The translations under genes were made by a program, and so were the position numbers. A DNA stretch of 39,158 bases from Sulfurovum sp. UBA7648 (GTDB lineage Bacteria > Campylobacterota > Campylobacteria > Campylobacterales > Sulfurovaceae): contig DLIG01000009.1 in NCBI GenBank assembly GCA_002483605.1, positions 25,160-64,317 on the forward strand, written 5' to 3'. This document shows, piece by piece, positions 6,968 to 15,617 of the stretch. Position 1 is the stretch's first letter. Each line of letters begins with the position of its first letter. A model generated the notes under the pieces. That model saw nothing but the letters and a program-made list of their open reading frames with translations. It had not been told where the DNA came from and did not search any database.

Positions 6968-9360
6968 TTTACCAATGCTATTTTCAGTACCTCTTCGATG
7001 GTTGAAACCGGGATAATATCCAAGTGGTTTTTTACTTCTGACGGGATCTCATCTAGATCTCTTTCAAAATTTTTAGAAGGGATTAAGGCTTTTTTGACGC
7101 CTGCCTTGTAAGCTGCGATCAATTTTTCTTTGAGTCCGCCTATAGGCAACACTTTCCCGGTTAACGTAACTTCACCCGTCATTGCTACTTTACTATCCAC
7201 TCCTTTGCCGCTCAATATTGAAGCGATAGCTGTGACCATTGCTATACCCGCACTTGGCCCATCTTTTGGTGTAGCGCCTTCTGGCACATGCAGATGCAAA
7301 TCAAATCTTTTATAATATTCAATTTTCTCTTTTTCATCTGAAACATCGATATCTTTAGCAACTTCTAGTTTCTTTTGATCTATAAGTATTTTGGCCACAC
7401 TATAGGCTATGTGGGCTGATTCTTTCATAACATCACCCAAACTTCCTGTAAGCTGCAATGCTCCTTTGCCTTTGAGTTTGATAGCCTCTATGATCAATAC
7501 ATCGCCACCAACAGCCGTCCAGGCAAGGCCATTTACTACGCCTATTTTTGGTTCACCGTCAACTGCTACGATTTCAAATACTTTTTTCTCCGCAAAGATT
7601 TCAAGATTTTTCATAGTTATATGAATACTTTTCTTTTTCTTGTTTTCCAGCAACAATCTGGCACTTTTGCGCATAATACCTGCTATTTTACGACGCAAAT
7701 TTCTTACACCAGCTTCTCTTGTATACTCCTCGATAAGAGCCTTTAGTGCATTATCCGCTATATTGACCTCATCAATTTTAAGAGCATGTTTTTTAAGTTC
7801 TTGGGGTATCAAATATCTTTTTGCGATCTCAAATTTCTCTTTTGGGGTATAACTGCTAAGTGTTATGAACTCCATTCTATCCCTTAGGGGTGCAGGAATT
7901 TTACTAACATCATTAGCGGTTGCAATAAAAATAGCTTTACTCAGATCAATATTGAAATTAAGATAATAATCTCTAAAATGAGTATTTTGTTCAGGATCCA
8001 AGATCTCCAACAATACAGCCGTCGGATCACCTCTGGAAGTTCTTCCTACTTTGTCTATCTCATCAAGCACAACGACAGGATCCATTTTTTTAGCCTCTAT
8101 AAATCCTTGCACAATACGTCCGGGCATAGCTCCTACATATGTTCTGCGATGCCCTCTTAGCTCATTTACATCCTCTAAGCCACCTAATGCAATACGAACA
8201 AGAGGTCTTTTTAATGCAGTGGCTATTGAATTTGCCAATGATGTCTTACCGACCCCCGGAGGCCCTGCAAAACATAAAATAGCTCCATTTGTATCTTTTG
8301 TGCTCATTTTGCGCGTTTGAGCCAAAGATTTAACAGAGAAAAATTCCAGTATTCTGTCTTTTGGCTTTTCGAGCGAATAATGATCTTTGTCTAATTCTCT
8401 TGATACTTCGCCTACATCTACCTTTTTTTTGCCAAACTTGCCAAACGGCATCTCTAGCACCCACTCAAGATAACTCTGTAGTATATTTGCATCTGCACTC
8501 TCAGGATGCATTCTAGACAAGCGGTCTAGCTGCTTATTAATCTCTTTAAATGCATCTTCGCCGACATGAGGCTTAAGAGCTTCTATTTTTTCTCTAAAAG
8601 CAGCTATCTCTTCTTCTTTTTGAGTATCGCTTCCCAGCTCTTTTTGTATTTGCTTAAGCTGCTCTTTTAGAAAATACTCTTTATTGTGCTGTTCGATCTT
8701 TGTATTAACTTTATTGCGGATCTCTTTTTGGACTTTGGCCGCTTCTACTTGGGCATTTATGATGTCAATAAGTGCAATAAGGCGTTTTTCTATATCATTT
8801 TCGATATAAATTCTATAGGCACTATCCTTATCCAGCTTTAGCATTGATGAGACCAGATCTGCTATACGATATGGCTCACCATTATCCTCTATTGCTCTTA
8901 CCAAATCTATCGGAAAATTTGTATTGATAGATGATAATGTTTTTACACCGTCTCTAAGAATATCCATAAGGGCATCAATTTTTAATTGATTATATGGCAA
9001 TGGCTCTATTACAGAGACTAAGGCTTTATTGAATTCCGCATCTTCAAAAGTAACGATCTCGCCTTTTGACAAGCCTTGAAAAAGTATCTTGACTCTGCCG
9101 TCTGGCAATTGTACTTTACGCATAATCGAACCTATAACACCGATTTTATACAAATCATCATGTTCTCTTTTGCCTTCTTTGCCGCTTTTTGAACTTACGA
9201 CAAATAATAAAGAGTTATTTTCCATGGAAAATGACGCTGCATCAATATCTTTTTGCGAAGTCAAAAAGATAGGGCTTATCATAAATGGATATAAAAAGAT
9301 CTCGTCTTCTACAACAACAGGAAGTGATGCCGGAAAAGAATCATAATCACTTAAATGCAT
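6961..9360 (-). CDS. lon: ATP-dependent protease Lon
   Basis: Cytoplasmic AAA+ protease that degrades misfolded and regulatory proteins. At 799 residues it has full family length. The N-terminal LON substrate-binding domain covers about 1-200. A coiled region follows (KEYFLKEQLKQIQKELG, about 227-243). The AAA+ module has Walker A GPPGVGKTS at 366-374 and Walker B PVVVLDEIDKVG. The C-terminal protease domain carries the Ser-Lys dyad: PKDGPSAG with S703 and GGLKEK with K744. The ATG at 9360 has AAGGAG about 9 nt upstream. It follows bamD by 46 nt on the same strand. Confidence 0.98.
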   Translation of the reverse strand: MHLSDYDSFPASLPVVVEDEIFLYPFMISPIFLTSQKDIDAASFSMENNSLLFVVSSKSGKEGKREHDDLYKIGVIGSIMRKVQLPDGRVKILFQGLSKGEIVTFEDAEFNKALVSVIEPLPYNQLKIDALMDILRDGVKTLSSINTNFPIDLVRAIEDNGEPYRIADLVSSMLKLDKDSAYRIYIENDIEKRLIALIDIINAQVEAAKVQKEIRNKVNTKIEQHNKEYFLKEQLKQIQKELGSDTQKEEEIAAFREKIEALKPHVGEDAFKEINKQLDRLSRMHPESADANILQSYLEWVLEMPFGKFGKKKVDVGEVSRELDKDHYSLEKPKDRILEFFSVKSLAQTRKMSTKDTNGAILCFAGPPGVGKTSLANSIATALKRPLVRIALGGLEDVNELRGHRRTYVGAMPGRIVQGFIEAKKMDPVVVLDEIDKVGRTSRGDPTAVLLEILDPEQNTHFRDYYLNFNIDLSKAIFIATANDVSKIPAPLRDRMEFITLSSYTPKEKFEIAKRYLIPQELKKHALKIDEVNIADNALKALIEEYTREAGVRNLRRKIAGIMRKSARLLLENKKKKSIHITMKNLEIFAEKKVFEIVAVDGEPKIGVVNGLAWTAVGGDVLIIEAIKLKGKGALQLTGSLGDVMKESAHIAYSVAKILIDQKKLEVAKDIDVSDEKEKIEYYKRFDLHLHVPEGATPKDGPSAGIAMVTAIASILSGKGVDSKVAMTGEVTLTGKVLPIGGLKEKLIAAYKAGVKKALIPSKNFERDLDEIPSEVKNHLDIIPVSTIEEVLKIALVKS

Positions 9361-9406
9361 GAGTATTTTCTCCTTTTGATATGTTTAAAAAAAATATTCT
9401 AAATCA

Positions 9407-10057
9407 TTAAAACATAAAATCAAAAAAACCTTCTTTAGGCATACCAATATCTTCCATTTTTATCGGATATACACTATTTTTTTCTCTATAAATTCTAGCG
9501 GCTTCTTCTTTGCCTGTACGGTCATATAAAGAAGCTATATTTTCATTTAATAGATATTGACCCATTTTAAGACGTATAAGCATATTGTCTACCAAAGGGG
9601 CATATTGTGAATTTGGATAAGTTAATAGATAATTTTCACCTTTGGTTATAGTATCCATTATAAGTTTTTGGTCTCTATAATATTTTTTTATACCTAAAAA
9701 AGAAGCTTTTATTTTCATAAATTCCACATACTCAGACATACCAAAACCGCCATATCTTGTTACGTATTCATCAAAAAAATAACCTGCAAGCAGATACTCT
9801 TCTTTATCCATATGTGCATGAGCCAACATTATAGTAGATGTCTCTATCATAGGAGATCTTGGGTGTTCGCTTTTAAGCGATACAAAATATTTATCTGCTT
9901 TGTCAAGACTGTTTTTGGCTATACTGTCACCTATTTTTTGGTACCAATATTCAGCACTTTTGCCGTATTCTTCAACTTTGTTTTTAGATGAACATCCGCC
10001 AAAAATCAATGCAGTTGTCAAAAATACTATGTGTAGCCATATTTGTCTAGTTTTCAT
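9407..10057 (-). CDS. bamD: Outer membrane assembly lipoprotein BamD
   Basis: TPR lipoprotein of the BAM complex, which inserts beta-barrel proteins into the outer membrane. The N-terminus is a lipoprotein signal peptide ending IFGGC, so the mature protein starts at the lipidated Cys and is anchored periplasmically. The body has TPR-like helices, including YWYQKIGDSIAKNSLDKADKY, SEHPRSPMIETSTIMLA, AGYFFDEYVTRYGG and YPNSQYAPL, the usual BamD/ComL pattern, at about 216 residues. The start may be ATG at 10057 or GTG at 10060; AGAGG lies 6-9 nt upstream. Together with lon and the facing proC, it matches a gene neighbourhood known from Campylobacter. Confidence 0.9.
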   Translation of the reverse strand: MKTRQIWLHIVFLTTALIFGGCSSKNKVEEYGKSAEYWYQKIGDSIAKNSLDKADKYFVSLKSEHPRSPMIETSTIMLAHAHMDKEEYLLAGYFFDEYVTRYGGFGMSEYVEFMKIKASFLGIKKYYRDQKLIMDTITKGENYLLTYPNSQYAPLVDNMLIRLKMGQYLLNENIASLYDRTGKEEAARIYREKNSVYPIKMEDIGMPKEGFFDFMF

Positions 10058-10274
10058 CACAAATTACCTCTATTATCTTTTATTGTATCCTAGTATCATA
10101 CCTAAAAAAGGTAAAAAGTTTATGATTTTCGTTACAATACTTATAACAGAATCGTTCATTTTGCATCAGATAATATTTGATAGAGTATTTAATGATAAAT
10201 ACATCAAATCTTTAGCTTTTAAAGTCCATTTGAAATGATCAGGTCGAAAAGAATTTAATTTTTAAGGAGAATCA

Positions 10275-11030
10275 ATGAAGCTAACCATTATAGGAAGCGG
10301 CTCAATGGCTACAGCACTGAGCATAGGGCTTCAAAAATATTATGAATTAGAAGTGGTTGCCAGAGATATTTCAAAGGCCGAACTTCTTGCTTCTAAACTA
10401 GATAAGCCGCTAGATATCTATCCACTCAATAATTATGACATTACCGGAAAAACTGTACTTTTGTGTGTTAAGCCTTACTCATTAGATGAAGTGGCCGCAA
10501 ATCTAAAAGGAGAGGCAACTTCGCTTATATCTATATTGGCAAGTACCCCTATTAAAACTTTGGCAAATACTATAAAAGCAAAACATATAGTTCGAGCTAT
10601 GCCGAATGTTTCAGCTGCTCTTAGTGCATCTACAACCACCCTTGTCGGATCAAGGGAACTAAAAAAGGAGGCTTTAAAAATATTTGGAGCAATCGGCGAT
10701 GCATTTTGGCTGGAGAGCGAAAAAGAACTTGACATCGCCACTGCTATCGCAGGAAGCGGTCCGGCATACTTGGCACTAATTGCCGAAGCAATGATGGATG
10801 GTGGAGTAAAACAAGGACTCAAAAGAGATGACAGCATGAAAATAGTTCGGTCTTTGTTTAAAGGTTTTGCACCACTACTAGCCAATTTGCACCCAGCGCT
10901 TATCAAAGATAGCGTCATGAGTCCTGCGGGTACGACTGCAGCCGGATACGCTGCACTAGAAGAAGGCGGTACAAGAGATGCCTTTATCAAAGCTATTGAG
11001 CATGCATTCAAGGTAACCCAAAAGAAATAA
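10275..11030 (+). CDS. proC: Pyrroline-5-carboxylate reductase
   Basis: NAD(P)H-dependent reduction of 1-pyrroline-5-carboxylate to L-proline. The N-terminal Rossmann motif is TIIGSGSMATAL. The signature region AGSGPAYLALIAEAMMDGG continues into KDSVMSPAGTTAAGYAALEEGG, the highly conserved C-terminal dimerisation and substrate-binding segment. Length is 251 residues, slightly short of the usual 260-280. The ATG follows a good SD (AAGGAG, 6 nt away). It diverges from bamD across a 214-bp AT-rich gap in which I see no gene. Confidence 0.96.
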   Translation: MKLTIIGSGSMATALSIGLQKYYELEVVARDISKAELLASKLDKPLDIYPLNNYDITGKTVLLCVKPYSLDEVAANLKGEATSLISILASTPIKTLANTIKAKHIVRAMPNVSAALSASTTTLVGSRELKKEALKIFGAIGDAFWLESEKELDIATAIAGSGPAYLALIAEAMMDGGVKQGLKRDDSMKIVRSLFKGFAPLLANLHPALIKDSVMSPAGTTAAGYAALEEGGTRDAFIKAIEHAFKVTQKK

Positions 11031-11105
11031 AAACAGTTATTTTATCGCCTCATATGCTTCGCTATAAGCGAATGCAGACTTGTGCGTAGATAATAGAGGG
11101 CGGCT

Positions 11106-11126
11106 CACCCTTCACCCTTCACCCTT
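11106..11126 (+). repeat. Heptamer tandem repeat (CACCCTT)3
   Basis: Three perfect copies of CACCCTT at 11106-11112, 11113-11119 and 11120-11126, followed by a degenerate CAACCTTT. They lie between proC and the adhesin-like gene, about 90 nt before its start. Because the unit is not a multiple of helical pitch or of three, copy-number change could alter promoter spacing. The same gap has a small hairpin, TTCGCT/AGCGAA, at 11058-11072. Confidence 0.8.
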
Positions 11127-11176
11127 CAACCTTTAATAAATCTTTAATTGATTTCATACTATGATTATATATAAGC

Positions 11177-11200
11177 GGTGCATTAGCGGAGTTTGGCACC
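11177..11200 (+). promoter_or_regulatory. Hairpin abutting the SD of the adhesin-like gene
   Basis: GGTGC (11177-11181) pairs with GCACC (11196-11200), and the next base begins the SD run AAAAGGAG (11201-11208). In mRNA this stem would sit directly against the ribosome binding site and could modulate initiation. It is only five base pairs with a 14-nt loop, so its significance is uncertain. Confidence 0.3.
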
Positions 11201-11213
11201 AAAAGGAGATAAT

Positions 11214-13976
11214 ACGAAAACTTTTCAAGTTTCAAAAAAGTGGTTATTTGCCATCATATCATTGATTTTCCTTGGTCTAGCCATTTGGGCAGTTGCAGAC
11301 GAAGATCCGCCTTTGCCTGTTGTTGAAAACGCGGACGACCTTTGCTATGAACAGCCTACCGAGCAAGGGTTGATTTGCCTACTTGGAATATGTTTATTTC
11401 ACAAAGAAACAGTTCCGATCCGAAACCGCGGTGTTGAAAATTTAACGAATGTACAAGCTATTCTCGGACAAACCAGCCTTCTAAATCTTTCTTTGCTAAA
11501 TTACGATTGCGGTATAGATAATACAAGCGGTTTTGACCATGACTGCGATTATAAAGATCTGCTTGATCCTCTTTTGGAAATTGATTGGCTGGCAGCACTT
11601 TCTCTATTTCAAGGCGGCATAGTATACAATATGCCTGATTATGGAGTAGATAATCTTCATTCTATTTATGCGCAAGCTGTTCTTTCTGTAGATCTGTTTG
11701 GCGGACAAAACCTTTACGGAATGTATGTCAAAAACGGGGTGCAATACAGGGGCCGTATAGAATCATGCAGTGCTATACCGATCTCGGTGTATGGCAAATT
11801 TAACGTAGAGAGAAATACGGCTGATTATGTCAATGGAGATTACAGACTCTATACCCAGGTAGCAGGCAGGCCGTTTAATCTACAAACTGTTTTTTATGCG
11901 GATGATTTTGTTACAAAAACCTCATTTGACGGCGATGTCCAAGCAGAGCTTGTCGATGCCGGTGTTGTGAGCGAAACATCTTATACTCCAGCAAATTGCA
12001 GAAACTTCAAATCAGTTGATGCCAATCAAACCGTTTATCTAAAAAATCAGTCGACAAAACCATTTTCCTTGACTGCAAATAAAGCCATCAAAAATGCTGC
12101 AATGAGGGTATGGGTCTTCAAATATGGTGATGACAGTATAGTTGATTATCATTGTGAGCCTGCAGCATGCTATAAAAGTATTTATACCCTTTATTACAAA
12201 AGATATAATGATTTTACATGTGCTAATTTCTGCAAAACCGACAATAGTGACAGAGAGTGCCAACAATGCATAGTGGATCATTATTCATATGCGTACTGCT
12301 CTAGAGATAACTTCTCTATTCGTCCTGATGGGCTTAAGCTCAGAATTGGAGATAATCTTCAAGGCACAAGCGGGACAACAAAATGGATAGCAAGCAACCA
12401 AAATAATCCAACCACAAAAACATTGGCAAGCGGATATAATTATCCGATAGAGATAAATGCTACTCGGTATAATTCTAACGCTCTTGCTGCTGGTTATACC
12501 AATATCAAAACAAATGAAACCATAATACCAAATAGCGATCTAAGCCTCATTAAAACTACCGGGAATCTACTCGCACTTGCGTTTAACGGCAATACCGTGA
12601 CATGCAACGATACCACACACAGGCAACTCAAAACTGGTGTCATGCTTAGCGGCACAAATGGTGCAATAGATATATTGCGCAGAGACAACATTGGAACTTA
12701 CGATCTTTGGATGGCTGATAATACTTGGACTAGGGTAGATTGGGATACTGCCATAAAGCCGAACTTTCCAGGATTTGCAAATCTAACTGATTGCATAACA
12801 GACAGCGGCAATTCAGAAGGCGACAAGGTAGGATGTACGACTAGTTCAGAGAAAGGTACTGCAAGTTTTAGCAATATACCTATTCATTTTGTGCCATATG
12901 GCATCAGTGTATCAAATCTAGATATCGGCAATTTGCCTAGAAACGGGGCAGTTGGCTGGCTTTATATGAATGATCTGAGACATACCCCAGAAATGGCAGT
13001 TGATCTAAACGGCACACTTAGTGCAGTGAATTATAATGGCAGTATCACTACCAATTTTGTCAATGGCTGCGAAGCTCAAAATGTAAATCTGCAGCTAGAT
13101 TTCAACAGTTCAGCGCCTGATGTAATGATAGCTGAAAATCTAAGCGACCATACACAAGAAAATATTAAACTTGGATATAGACTTGAAACAAACAATGATG
13201 GAGGTTATACTTATGGGGATGTCAATAAAACTTCTTTGATCTTTGTTTCAAAAACCAAATTCCTCAAAGACAACAATGGAACCGCTGCTTTGCAGATACT
13301 TTATAACATACCAAAGATTTGGGATAAAGTTCTAAATCCTGTTCTCATATTGTATAATAAACTCAAATCCATCCTTATAAATGATGGCGGCTTAGCTATA
13401 AGCGCATCAGCAAATATGATCGATAATTTTTATATTGAAGGTATCAATATATACAACAGAGCCTATACATTCTTTTATAGCAGAGTATTCAGTCCTTATT
13501 CAAAAGATATGCCTACAGTCCTGACATTAAATACGCAGACCACTATGTCAGTATTGGCTTATTGCGATCAAAACTGCACTCAATATAGCGGCATATTGGA
13601 TACTGTGGGTAATGCTCCTGATACCAATTGGTATAGAGTAAAAGAACATTTGCCGTACAGTATGGGATGGATACAAAATCTACGACCCAATAAAGCTGCC
13701 ACAACAATTTCGCCAAAAACAAATATAGCATTTGTAAACAGTGGCACTACTGACCCAGTGACTATCGGCTATCCTATGGATGGTCGTACCCAAATAGTAC
13801 GGATCACCATAGAGCCTGACCTGTGGCTCAAATATCATTCCGATCCTGCGCAAAATGGAAATCCATATTTTGATATCAAGTTTGCTTCGCCGTCTTATGA
13901 ATGGTTTGGAGTCGGCAAAACAGGCAATGTAATAGATACAAAACCGATACCAAATCCAAACAGGCTATCATGGTAG
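11214..13976 (+). CDS. Large exported MshQ-like adhesin candidate (ACG start)
   Basis: A protein of about 920 residues with an N-terminal signal peptide (basic VSKK, hydrophobic core, AVA cleavage near residue 28) and then an exported, Asn/Thr- and Tyr-rich body with no further TM segments. A Cys-rich block at about 313-362 has roughly eleven cysteines and leads into CSRDNFSIRP. That motif resembles the DNFxxRPD segment I associate with MshQ/DUF6701, the large protein of MSHA pilus clusters. Disulfides are likely in the periplasm or outside. The SD AAAAGGAG is ideally spaced (5 nt) from ACG at 11214; the only upstream standard start, TTG at 11193, precedes the SD. The 3' end overlaps the next prepilin gene by 7 nt, implying one operon and a pilus-tip or adhesin role. 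The MshQ relation is an inference. Confidence 0.75.
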   Translation, partial: TKTFQVSKKWLFAIISLIFLGLAIWAVADEDPPLPVVENADDLCYEQPTEQGLICLLGICLFHKETVPIRNRGVENLTNVQAILGQTSLLNLSLLNYDCGIDNTSGFDHDCDYKDLLDPLLEIDWLAALSLFQGGIVYNMPDYGVDNLHSIYAQAVLSVDLFGGQNLYGMYVKNGVQYRGRIESCSAIPISVYGKFNVERNTADYVNGDYRLYTQVAGRPFNLQTVFYADDFVTKTSFDGDVQAELVDAGVVSETSYTPANCRNFKSVDANQTVYLKNQSTKPFSLTANKAIKNAAMRVWVFKYGDDSIVDYHCEPAACYKSIYTLYYKRYNDFTCANFCKTDNSDRECQQCIVDHYSYAYCSRDNFSIRPDGLKLRIGDNLQGTSGTTKWIASNQNNPTTKTLASGYNYPIEINATRYNSNALAAGYTNIKTNETIIPNSDLSLIKTTGNLLALAFNGNTVTCNDTTHRQLKTGVMLSGTNGAIDILRRDNIGTYDLWMADNTWTRVDWDTAIKPNFPGFANLTDCITDSGNSEGDKVGCTTSSEKGTASFSNIPIHFVPYGISVSNLDIGNLPRNGAVGWLYMNDLRHTPEMAVDLNGTLSAVNYNGSITTNFVNGCEAQNVNLQLDFNSSAPDVMIAENLSDHTQENIKLGYRLETNNDGGYTYGDVNKTSLIFVSKTKFLKDNNGTAALQILYNIPKIWDKVLNPVLILYNKLKSILINDGGLAISASANMIDNFYIEGINIYNRAYTFFYSRVFSPYSKDMPTVLTLNTQTTMSVLAYCDQNCTQYSGILDTVGNAPDTNWYRVKEHLPYSMGWIQNLRPNKAATTISPKTNIAFVNSGTTDPVTIGYPMDGRTQIVRITIEPDLWLKYHSDPAQNGNPYFDIKFASPSYEWFGVGKTGNVIDTKPIPNPNRLSW

Positions 13977-14659
13977 GAAAAATAAGCATACACTCCAAAA
14001 GAAAAGCTGTAGCAATGATAGAACTCATATTTGCTATAGTCATAATGAGCATAGCCATGCTAAGCATCCCGATAATCACTATTCAATCTGCCAAAAGCGG
14101 AGAAAGCACCATTATGCAAGAATCAATTGCTGCAGCTGCTGCTCAAATGCAAATGATATTATCTCGTCATTGGGACGAGATCGATGCTGATCCATCCTTA
14201 GGCTCTAGACGACCGATACTTAAGACGAATTCGGCTTACTTTCACAACAAGGCAGGATTTAACATCAACGGCAGAACAGACAAGGTCGATGGTATAGAAT
14301 TTAATGCTTCAAGTACGTCAAGCTTTGCTGATGGCGGAGATAATGATATAGATGATTACAATGGCATAATAACTACGTTAAGCGTTGTTGACCCTACAAC
14401 TACAAGCACAGGAGACTATATAGATGTAAATCTTATTATGACTTCCGGTGTGAATTATAGCAATGATAATATCGTTTTAGCTCCCAATACTGCTTTTAAC
14501 TATGATCCTAGCGGTGCAGGTATGGGCACAACATCCAATATAAAACGCGTATCGGTTACTCTCACATCAAGCGAGCCTGCATTTGCGGCTAAAAATATCA
14601 CTCTTCATGCCTTTAGCTGCAATATCGGTGCCGTAACTCCCGATAAAACGGATCAATAA
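13970..14659 (+). CDS. Type IV prepilin-like minor pilin (MshD-like position)
   Basis: A 229-residue protein with a class III signal: the basic leader GKISIHSKRKA, then VAMIELIFAIVIMSIAML, in which Glu falls at position +5 if prepilin peptidase cuts after KRKA. The hydrophobic helix is followed by a hydrophilic Asn/Thr/Ser-rich globular region and a late Cys. I chose the ATG at 13970, which overlaps the stop of the large exported protein, because upstream in-frame codons would only add unrelated sequence before the leader. It is the second gene of a four-gene run. Probably a minor pilin assembled in the inner membrane and extruded by a type IV pilus or type II-like machine encoded elsewhere. 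Confidence 0.8.
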   Translation: MVGKISIHSKRKAVAMIELIFAIVIMSIAMLSIPIITIQSAKSGESTIMQESIAAAAAQMQMILSRHWDEIDADPSLGSRRPILKTNSAYFHNKAGFNINGRTDKVDGIEFNASSTSSFADGGDNDIDDYNGIITTLSVVDPTTTSTGDYIDVNLIMTSGVNYSNDNIVLAPNTAFNYDPSGAGMGTTSNIKRVSVTLTSSEPAFAAKNITLHAFSCNIGAVTPDKTDQ

Positions 14660-14660
14660 A

Positions 14661-15617
14661 ATGAAAAAAGAGCTAAGATATGCTTTTAGCATGATTGAAT
14701 TGATCTTTGTGATTGTAGTTTTGGGTATTGTTGCTTCTATCGGCTCATCCATTATAGCAAAAGTTTTTGATACATATATATCACAAAAAGCCGTAAGCAC
14801 CTCATCTATTAAAACCGAAATTGCTGCTATGCAAATAGCAAATCGCTTAAGCCATGCTATACCTTGGACACTGGTGGCAAAAAATCCTGAAAATCCATTT
14901 GATGATTTTATATGCTTTGTAGACAATCCGCAAGTTAGCGATAATATACATACTGCTATCGAATGGATAGGGGCAGACAATGACAGCTTCGAAGCTATGG
15001 CAACGCCGGGTTGGAGCGGCTATTGCGATACAAGCAGTTCAACCAGGCTTACATGCCCTACTCCTGGAAGTGATATAGCCTTATCCAAAAATATCATAGA
15101 GAAGCTATCAAATAACGGAATAAATTTTACAAGTTTTGCCGGCTCAAAACCTGCTATATTTTTCAAAACAGATGATTATGACAATCTAACAAAATATCAT
15201 CCAAGCTGTATAGGATTAGTAGCAGGTAATACTGATTGTGCCATTAAGGCATATGGCATAGAAGGCACCGCATTTACCCATCCGACTCTCGCGTTTACAG
15301 ACAGCGATCCTAAGATAAGAGCAGAGCATTATGCTATCTCATGGAGTGCATATGCTATAGTCCCTACTAATTTTAGAGATATCAACGATGACGGCATCGA
15401 TGATGTGTACGACCTAAAACTATATTATAACTATCAGCCTTGGGAAGGCGAAAAGTATGTCAACGGATCAAGTGTTGTGCTTTTAAATAATGTGTCTGTT
15501 TTTAAATTTACACAATTAGATAATACTATAAGATTTAAAATATGTGTCCAGCAGCCGATCGGCGGTGCAAATATAGCACCCGTGACCTTATGCAAAGAAA
15601 AGGCGGTCATACGATGA
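14661..15617 (+). CDS. Type IV prepilin-like minor pilin (MshO-like)
   Basis: A 318-residue protein with the leader MKKELRYA and then FSMIELIFVIVVLGIVASIG: prepilin peptidase site A|FSMIE with Glu at +5 and Phe at +1. The C-terminal body is large for a minor pilin and has several Cys (for example in CTPTPG-like and HPSCIGLVAGNTDC surroundings). The acidic run DINDDGIDDVYDL resembles a calcium-binding or dockerin-like loop, though this is only a visual impression. The start ATG follows the previous stop by 1 nt, and the stop overlaps the next ATG (ATGA). Size and position match MshO in MSHA clusters, but the homology is inferred. Confidence 0.82.
   Translation: MKKELRYAFSMIELIFVIVVLGIVASIGSSIIAKVFDTYISQKAVSTSSIKTEIAAMQIANRLSHAIPWTLVAKNPENPFDDFICFVDNPQVSDNIHTAIEWIGADNDSFEAMATPGWSGYCDTSSSTRLTCPTPGSDIALSKNIIEKLSNNGINFTSFAGSKPAIFFKTDDYDNLTKYHPSCIGLVAGNTDCAIKAYGIEGTAFTHPTLAFTDSDPKIRAEHYAISWSAYAIVPTNFRDINDDGIDDVYDLKLYYNYQPWEGEKYVNGSSVVLLNNVSVFKFTQLDNTIRFKICVQQPIGGANIAPVTLCKEKAVIR

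Noticed and set aside
7978..8320. Overlapping plus-strand ORFs inside lon
   Set aside because: Antisense of the Lon AAA+ domain, with no SD and no family match.
10475..11011. 178-residue minus-strand ORF inside proC
   Set aside because: Full shadow of proC, rich in Ser/Ala as expected from antisense reading; no start signal.
11041..11192. Possible small gene or terminator after proC
   Set aside because: The only structure is a 6-bp hairpin at 11058-11072 with no T-run, and no ORF with an SD was seen.
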